Positions 30,197 to 35,100 of a stretch of DNA of 35,100 nucleotides are shown here, one piece after another. The notes under the pieces are model-generated. The model saw only the letters and a program-made list of their open reading frames with translations. It searched no databases and had not been told where the DNA came from. This DNA comes from Fen-1038 sp042408355 (GTDB taxonomy: Bacteria; Chloroflexota; Anaerolineae; Anaerolineales; Villigracilaceae): positions 1 to 35,100 of the forward strand of contig JBHORD010000173.1 in assembly GCA_042408355.1 (NCBI GenBank), written 5' to 3'. Numbering within the stretch: the stretch's first letter is position 1; every line of letters begins with the position of its first letter. The position numbers were made by a program, and so were the translations under genes.

Positions 30197-31600
30197 TCAG
30201 GAGGTTCTGGCCAGCTTTTCCGCCTTCTCGCGAACGTCATCAATCGTCCCGGCCATCATGAAGGCTTGTTCGGGGAGATCGTCGCATTTGCCATCCAAAA
30301 TTTCACGGAAGCCTGCCACGGTATCTTTGAGCGGTACATATCGCCCGGGAATGCCCGTGAAACGTTCAGCGACAAAGAACGGCTGCGAGAAAAAGCGTTC
30401 GATTTTGCGGGCGCGCGCTACAATCAGTTTATCATCTTCGCTCAATTCGTCAATACCGAGAATGGCAATGATGTCATTCAAATCCTTGTAGCGCTGTAAG
30501 ACGCGCTGAACCTCGCGCGCCGTGTTGTAATGATCCACGCCGACGATGTTTGGATCGAGAATGCGCGAGGTCGAAGCCAGCGGATCCACCGCGGGATAAA
30601 TGCCTTTTTCAACGATGGAGCGCTCGAGGGCAATCGTCGCATCGAGATGCGTGAACGTCGCCACCGGCGCCGGATCGGAATAATCGTCGGCGGGAACGTA
30701 AACGGCCTGCATCGAAGTGATGGAGCCGGCGCGCGTCGAAGTAATGCGCTCCTGAAGTTCGCCCATTTCCGTCGCAAGTGTCGGCTGATAACCCACCGCG
30801 GACGGCATGCGTCCAAGCAGAGCCGATACTTCAGACCCGGACATCGAAAAGCGGAAGATGTTGTCAATGAAGAGCAAAACATCGCGGCCCTGATCGCGGA
30901 AATATTCCGCCATCGAAAGCGCCGACAAAGCCACGCGCAGGCGCACGCCAGACGGTTCGTTCATCTGCCCATAAACCATCACGGTATCTTTCATCACGCC
31001 GGATTCAAGCATTTCGCGATAAAGCTGTGTGCCTTCACGCGTGCGCTCGCCCACACCTGCAAACACCGAGTTGCCTTCATGTTCGGTCGCGACCGAACGG
31101 ATGAGTTCCATGATAATCACGGTCTTGCCTGTACCTGCCCCGCCAAAGATACCGGTCTTGCCGCCTTTGGTGAACGGCGCGATCAAGTCAATGACTTTGA
31201 TGCCGGTTTCAAAAACTTCCACATGCGTTGACTGTTCAGCGAACGGCGGCGCGGGACGATGAATCGGGTAGCGCGTCACGGCCTGGACATCGCCCTTTTC
31301 ATCCACCGGACGGCCCAGCACGTTGAAGATGCGTCCCAACGTGGCGGGGCCCACCGGGACCATGATCGGCGCGCCGGTTGCAACGGCGGGGACGCCGCGC
31401 CGAAGGCCATCGGTCGAGTCCATCGCCACCGTGCGGACCCAGTTATCGCCAAGATGTTTTTGAACTTCGAGCACCAGCGGCAGTTTTCCAGGGCGTTCCA
31501 CCTCAATCGCTTCGTAAAGTTCGGGAATTTCGCCCTCGGGAAATTCCACATCCACCACACCGCCAAGGATTTGTACGACTCGGCCTGTTGCTTTTGCCAT
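30197..31600 (-). CDS. atpD: F1 ATP synthase beta subunit
   Basis: The 467-residue protein is a complete catalytic beta subunit. The P-loop is GGAGTGKTVIIMELI, the catalytic Glu is in GVGERTREG, the Walker B region is DVLLFIDNIFRFSMSGSEVSALLGRMPSAVGYQPTL, and the DELSEED-loop equivalent is ELSEDDKLIVARARKIERFFSQPF. It makes ATP at three sites per F1. The GAGG-type ribosome site lies before the ATG, 15 bases after atpG. Confidence 0.97.
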   Translation of the reverse strand: MAKATGRVVQILGGVVDVEFPEGEIPELYEAIEVERPGKLPLVLEVQKHLGDNWVRTVAMDSTDGLRRGVPAVATGAPIMVPVGPATLGRIFNVLGRPVDEKGDVQAVTRYPIHRPAPPFAEQSTHVEVFETGIKVIDLIAPFTKGGKTGIFGGAGTGKTVIIMELIRSVATEHEGNSVFAGVGERTREGTQLYREMLESGVMKDTVMVYGQMNEPSGVRLRVALSALSMAEYFRDQGRDVLLFIDNIFRFSMSGSEVSALLGRMPSAVGYQPTLATEMGELQERITSTRAGSITSMQAVYVPADDYSDPAPVATFTHLDATIALERSIVEKGIYPAVDPLASTSRILDPNIVGVDHYNTAREVQRVLQRYKDLNDIIAILGIDELSEDDKLIVARARKIERFFSQPFFVAERFTGIPGRYVPLKDTVAGFREILDGKCDDLPEQAFMMAGTIDDVREKAEKLARTS

Positions 31601-31615
31601 GAGTTTTCCTCCAAT

Positions 31616-32503
31616 TTATGCTTTGGACAACGCTTCCGCGCCGCCCACAATATCCAGAATATCGTTTGTGATCGTCTGTTGACGCATTTTGTTGTATTGC
31701 AGTTGATAAGCCGCCGCCAATTCTTTGGCGTTATCGGTGGCATTGTGCATGGCTACCATGCGCGCCGCGTGCTCGCTGGCTTGCGACTCCAAGATGGCTT
31801 GATACACTTGAAGAGCTGTAAAGCGCGGAATGATTTCATCCAGAATTTCATGCTGGTCCGGTTCATATTCGTACGCCGCGGCCGGCCCGCTGCGTTGTTC
31901 AAATTCCACGACGCGGCCTTCGCCTTTGATTTCCAACGGCAGAAGTTTCTTCACCGTTGCAACCTGACGGCTCATGTTGATGAAGTCGGTGTAAAGCAAA
32001 AAGACTTCGTCTACTTCGCCTTTGCGGAACTCGTCTACCGCCAGGCGGCCAATGGCGGAGACATCCGCAAACGAAGGCGCGGCAGGAAGATTGCTGAAAT
32101 CCGCCAGCAGATTCTTGTGGCGGCGAACGAGAAGGTCGCGGCCCTTGCGCCCCACCGCGATGTATTTCACCGGCACGGGATAATGATCGAATTGTTGGGC
32201 AACGTAACGAATAACATTGGTATTGTACGCCCCCGCCAAACCGCGGTCACCAGTGATGACAACAACGAGAGCCGCTTTGGGGTTGGGTCGCGTCGTCAAT
32301 AACGGATGCAGGCTTTGACGTCCGGGTTGAGCCGCAACGTGCGTCAACACCTGCCAGGCTTTGGTCGCGTACGAGCGCGTGGCCGTCACCGCTTGAATCG
32401 CCTTGCGGACTTTGGAAGCGCTCACGGCTTCCAGCGCGCGCGTCACCTGCGAAATGTTTTTTACACTCTTGATGCGCAGCCGCATCTCACGTGCAGATGC
32501 CAT
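31616..32503 (-). CDS. atpG: F1 ATP synthase gamma subunit
   Basis: The 295-residue protein has the typical coiled-coil ends: MASAREMRLRIKSVKNISQVTRALEAVSASKVRKA at the start and ASEHAARMVAMHNATDNAKELAAAYQLQYNKMRQQTITNDILDIVGGAEAL at the end. The Rossmann-like middle has VVITGDRGLAGAYN. It is the central rotating stalk linking the membrane ring to alpha/beta. It starts 3 bases after atpA. Confidence 0.96.
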   Translation of the reverse strand: MASAREMRLRIKSVKNISQVTRALEAVSASKVRKAIQAVTATRSYATKAWQVLTHVAAQPGRQSLHPLLTTRPNPKAALVVVITGDRGLAGAYNTNVIRYVAQQFDHYPVPVKYIAVGRKGRDLLVRRHKNLLADFSNLPAAPSFADVSAIGRLAVDEFRKGEVDEVFLLYTDFINMSRQVATVKKLLPLEIKGEGRVVEFEQRSGPAAAYEYEPDQHEILDEIIPRFTALQVYQAILESQASEHAARMVAMHNATDNAKELAAAYQLQYNKMRQQTITNDILDIVGGAEALSKA

Positions 32504-32506
32504 TGC

Positions 32507-34171
32507 TTACACCTTCCATGTGTTGCGGAACGTTTCGAGGGCGGTCATCAATTTCCTGCGGTTGTCGTCCGTGATGGCTTTCTTCTCGTCAATCTCCCGG
32601 CCGATTTCAGGATAAGAGGATTCCATATATTTGAGAAGATCGGTCTGCCACCTTGCCATCTGATCAACCGGCACGGCATCGGCAAAACCGTTTGTGCCTG
32701 CGAACATGACGATAACTTGATCCACAAGCGACATCGGCGCGTACTGCGGCTGCTTGAGAAGTTCCTGCATGCGCTGGCCGCGGCCAAGCTGCTGTTGTGT
32801 GGCTTTATCGAGATCGGACGCCATGAGAGCGAAGGCGGCCAATTCGCGATAGGCGGCCATATCAAGCCGCAGACGGCCCGCCACCTGCTTCATGGCTTTG
32901 GTCTGCGCATCGCCGCCCACGCGCGAGACTGAAATGCCCACGTTGACGGCCGGACGAATGCCGGCGTTAAACAAGTTCGACTCAAGATAAATCTGCCCGT
33001 CGGTAATCGAAATCACATTGGTCGGGACATACGCAGAAACGTCGCCAAGCAATGTTTCGATGATCGGGAGGGCGGTGAGCGATCCGCCGCTGCCTTTGAC
33101 TTTTACAATCTTATAATCATCGGGTTTGCTCATTGCCTTGCGCGCATGTTCGGCATCATCTTTGGCAACCGGGCCCGAATACACTTTTCCGTCCACGCCA
33201 TCTTTTTCGTCCGCAATCGGTTCGCTGAATTCCTTTTTTACGATGACATACTTATTGGCAAGGCGAGCGGCGCGCTCAAGCAGGCGCGAATGGAGATAAA
33301 ACACATCGCCGGGATACGCTTCACGCCCGGGCGGGCGGCGCAGAAGCAAAGAGACCTGACGATACGCCCACGCATGTTTGGAAAGATCATCATAAATCAC
33401 AAGCGCGTCGCGCCCAGTCTCCATGAATTCTTCGCCGATGGCACAGCCGGAGTACGGCGCAATATACTGCAGAGCGGCCGACTCATCCGCCGACGCAACC
33501 ACCACAATTGTGTGTTCCATCGCCCCGTAACGTTCGAGCGTGCCGACAGTGCGGGCGATGGCGGCTTTCTTTTGTCCAATCGCCACATAAATACAGATCA
33601 AGTCCTTGCCTTTTTGATTGATGATCGTATCAATCGCAATGGCAGTCTTGCCTGTCTGACGATCGCCAATGATCAGTTCGCGCTGACCGCGTCCAATCGG
33701 GATCATCGCGTCAATGGATTTGATTCCGGTTTGAACCGGCGTATCCACGTCCTGACGGGCAATCACGCCCGGAGCAATGCGTTCGATGGGACGATAACCG
33801 CTTGTCGCGATCGGGCCCTTGCCGTCAATCGGCTCACCCAGCGCGTTGACCACGCGTCCGATCAACGCGTCGCCGACGGGAACCGAAGCGATACGGCCCG
33901 TGCCGCGCACGATCATGCCTTCGGTAATTTCGGAGTAATCGCCCATCACGATTACACCGACGCTGTCTTTTTCAAGGTTAAAGGCGGTGCCCATCACGCC
34001 GTTCGAAAATTGCACCAGTTCCTGAGCCTGCACGTTAGCCAGGCCCTGAACACGAGCAATTCCGTCCCCGGCTTCCACTACCGTCCCTATATCGCTGACG
34101 CCGATTTGCGGTTCGTAACTTTGAATTTGTTTTTGCAAATCCGCGGCGATTTGCTTGATCACGTCCGTCAT
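32507..34171 (-). CDS. atpA: F1 ATP synthase alpha subunit, with a ~50-residue insertion
   Basis: The 554-residue protein is an alpha subunit with P-loop GDRQTGKTAIAIDTI (169-183), the arginine-finger region VGISVSRVGGDAQTKAMKQVAG, and VPTNVISITDGQIYLE. Alpha subunits are usually about 500-515 residues. The difference lies in residues about 307-360, a Lys/Asp-rich segment (KKEFSEPIADEKDGVDGKVY and on) between RLLERAARLANKY and GGSLTALPIIET, where most bacteria have a loop of about ten residues. GGAGG precedes the ATG. It is the first gene of the F1 operon; no delta (atpH) or Fo genes precede it. The long antisense open frame opposite it is not a gene. Confidence 0.96.
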   Translation of the reverse strand: MTDVIKQIAADLQKQIQSYEPQIGVSDIGTVVEAGDGIARVQGLANVQAQELVQFSNGVMGTAFNLEKDSVGVIVMGDYSEITEGMIVRGTGRIASVPVGDALIGRVVNALGEPIDGKGPIATSGYRPIERIAPGVIARQDVDTPVQTGIKSIDAMIPIGRGQRELIIGDRQTGKTAIAIDTIINQKGKDLICIYVAIGQKKAAIARTVGTLERYGAMEHTIVVVASADESAALQYIAPYSGCAIGEEFMETGRDALVIYDDLSKHAWAYRQVSLLLRRPPGREAYPGDVFYLHSRLLERAARLANKYVIVKKEFSEPIADEKDGVDGKVYSGPVAKDDAEHARKAMSKPDDYKIVKVKGSGGSLTALPIIETLLGDVSAYVPTNVISITDGQIYLESNLFNAGIRPAVNVGISVSRVGGDAQTKAMKQVAGRLRLDMAAYRELAAFALMASDLDKATQQQLGRGQRMQELLKQPQYAPMSLVDQVIVMFAGTNGFADAVPVDQMARWQTDLLKYMESSYPEIGREIDEKKAITDDNRRKLMTALETFRNTWKV

Positions 34172-34201
34172 GTCGCCTCCACAGCCAATTGTTCAAAATT
34201 C

Positions 34202-34267
34202 AGGCCGGAGGTTCCGGCCTTGATTCATCTCTTACGTACAAGAACCCGGATAAGAGCGTTATCCGGG
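34202..34267 (-). other. Two hairpins in the atpA 5' untranslated region
   Basis: CCCGGATAA (34245-34253)/TTATCCGGG (34259-34267) and AGGCCGGA (34202-34209)/TCCGGCCT (34213-34220) are both perfect inverted repeats in the roughly 120-base leader of the F1 operon. Neither has a proper T-tract. They may stabilise the mRNA or control translation. Confidence 0.5.
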
Positions 34268-34296
34268 CGTCTGTGTAATCAGTAACAATCGGCGCA

Positions 34297-34325
34297 ATGA
34301 TAACTGAAAGCACCTTTCTTGTCCA
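34297..34325 (-). promoter_or_regulatory. Candidate promoter of the F1-ATPase operon
   Basis: On the minus strand TGGACA (34320-34325) and TATCAT (34297-34302) are 17 bases apart, each with one mismatch to the consensus. Confidence 0.6.
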
Positions 34326-34405
34326 GTTACATACATCGTCGTGGGGGCGACAAATGTAAATTTTACTTCTCACATTGTCGGGCTAAGAATTAACTAAACT
34401 TCCTC

Positions 34406-34433
34406 TTGCAATCTGTGAGCATTGTTATATACT
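34406..34433 (+). promoter_or_regulatory. Candidate promoter of the ATP-grasp gene
   Basis: TTGCAA (34406-34411) and TATACT (34428-34433) are 16 bases apart, about 35 bases before the start codon. The rest of the 34172-34469 gap shows only this promoter, the atpA promoter and the two hairpins. Confidence 0.55.
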
Positions 34434-34469
34434 ATCTTTCGATATTTTCAAGCTCAAGGAGCCATTGCG

Positions 34470-35100
34470 ATGAATATGATCAAGGAGCCTGGCGGAGACC
34501 AGCCTCCCAGTCGCCGCATCAAACGTTACTGGCGCGTTGCGGTGCTGGCGAACATCAAAGACGAAAGCCAGCCGTTACCGCCGGGGGTCCCGCCCGATGC
34601 ATACGCCGATTTCGATCATATCGAGACAATCGAACAGATCCGCAAAGCAATTGAAAGCGACGGCCACGAAACTGTGTTTCTGAAAGCCGACGAAAACCTT
34701 CCCTTCTGCCTTCGAGAATATAAACCGGATATATGCTTTAACATTGCCGAAGGATTGGGCGGCGACGCGCGCGAGGCGCAGGTTCCCGCATTGCTTGAGA
34801 TGATGCGGATACCATACACCGGCTCGCGCGTGCTTACTAACGGAATCTCTCTCGACAAGACTCTTACCAAACGAATCTGGCGCGACCGGCGTTTGCCAGT
34901 GGCGCCGTTCCAGGAATTCATCGTGGGCGATGAAGCGCTTCGTCCGGAATTAAATTATCCGCTCTTCGTCAAGCCGGCGCGCGAAGGAACGGGTATGGGC
35001 GTTGATACAAAAGCCATCGTCAGGAACGAAAAGGAATTGCGCGAACGCGTTAAATGGGTGATCGAAAATTACAACCAACCCGCGCTGGTGGAAACTTTTC
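34470..35100 (+). CDS. D-alanine--D-alanine ligase-like ATP-grasp protein (partial, cut by window end)
   Basis: The first 210 residues are visible before the window ends. After an unusual basic N-terminal extension (PPSRRIKRYWRVAVLANIK) the pattern is that of the Ddl group: DFDHIETIEQIRKAIESDGHETVFLKADENL, CFNIAEGLGGDAREAQVPALLEMMRIPYTGS (the N-terminal domain with its Glu and Gly loop), ISLDKTLTKRIWRDRRLPVAPFQEF, and the start of the ATP-grasp fold at YPLFVKPAREGTGMGV. Ddl joins two D-alanines for the cell wall. Members with such a C-terminal or N-terminal extension also act on other small substrates, so the exact role is open. AAGGAG lies 8 bases upstream. Confidence 0.85.
   Translation, partial: MNMIKEPGGDQPPSRRIKRYWRVAVLANIKDESQPLPPGVPPDAYADFDHIETIEQIRKAIESDGHETVFLKADENLPFCLREYKPDICFNIAEGLGGDAREAQVPALLEMMRIPYTGSRVLTNGISLDKTLTKRIWRDRRLPVAPFQEFIVGDEALRPELNYPLFVKPAREGTGMGVDTKAIVRNEKELRERVKWVIENYNQPALVETF

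Noticed and set aside
31259..32302. 347-residue open frame on the plus strand opposite atpD/atpG
   Set aside because: Antisense shadow of two conserved genes with no motif of its own.
33146..34285. 379-residue open frame on the plus strand opposite atpA
   Set aside because: It is fully antisense to a highly conserved gene, has no family-like pattern, and arises from codon bias.

Overview
The window looks like a chromosomal segment from a Chloroflexota bacterium, probably Anaerolineae-like. This is an inference from gene content: a LysW carrier-protein amino-acid operon joined to argGH, a FecR/CHASE2-cyclase pair, a B12-binding radical SAM plus DUF2344 pair, Rex, PrsW, and an F1-only ATP synthase operon ending in an mreB-like gene. 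I see no phage genes, transposase, CRISPR array or rRNA. One tRNA is present, tRNA-Arg(CCG).

Left part (1-8 kb): a PLP aminotransferase, a secreted Gln/TQD-repeat protein, a membrane 4Fe-4S protein with a small anchored partner, and then a compact thiol-redox island. The island holds an ECF sigma/zinc anti-sigma pair, divergent from an OsmC protein, a two-domain glutaredoxin-like oxidoreductase, and a TlpA-type thioredoxin. Next come a methyltransferase and a thioredoxin-DUF2892 fusion, divergent from a glutaredoxin and a lone groES. The two-domain oxidoreductase has an in-frame TGA exactly where the first cysteine of its second CPYC site should be. A hairpin with bacterial SECIS geometry follows directly, so it is very likely a selenoprotein (U-P-Y-C). 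Both divergent promoter regions of the island carry a similar AAAAGTTGCA-type palindrome.

Middle part (8-18.9 kb): a SAM-I riboswitch with its terminator controls metY and metA, which together convert homoserine to homocysteine through O-acetylhomoserine. Converging on this is an eight-gene operon read leftward: argG, argH, lysW, lysX, lysY, lysZ, lysJ, lysK. With argGH first and no alpha-aminoadipate-forming genes in view, it reads best as carrier-protein (LysW) ornithine/arginine synthesis, with lysine synthesis also possible. The argG leader has what appears to be a classical ribosome-mediated attenuator: an Arg-rich 30-codon leader peptide, three mutually exclusive pairings (1:2, 2:3, 3:4) and a strong terminator before argG. 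Repeats lie inside this operon, one of them in frame within lysK.

Right part (18.9-35.1 kb): a probably leaderless radical SAM gene with an in-frame 24-bp tandem repeat and its DUF2344 partner; a FecR-domain lipoprotein with a CHASE2 class III cyclase; a PrsW-like protease; an unknown membrane protein; tRNA-Arg(CCG); an SH3 lipoprotein; rex with a candidate self-operator; the leftward operon atpA-atpG-atpD-atpC-mreB-like; and the start of a D-Ala-D-Ala ligase-like ATP-grasp gene cut by the window end.
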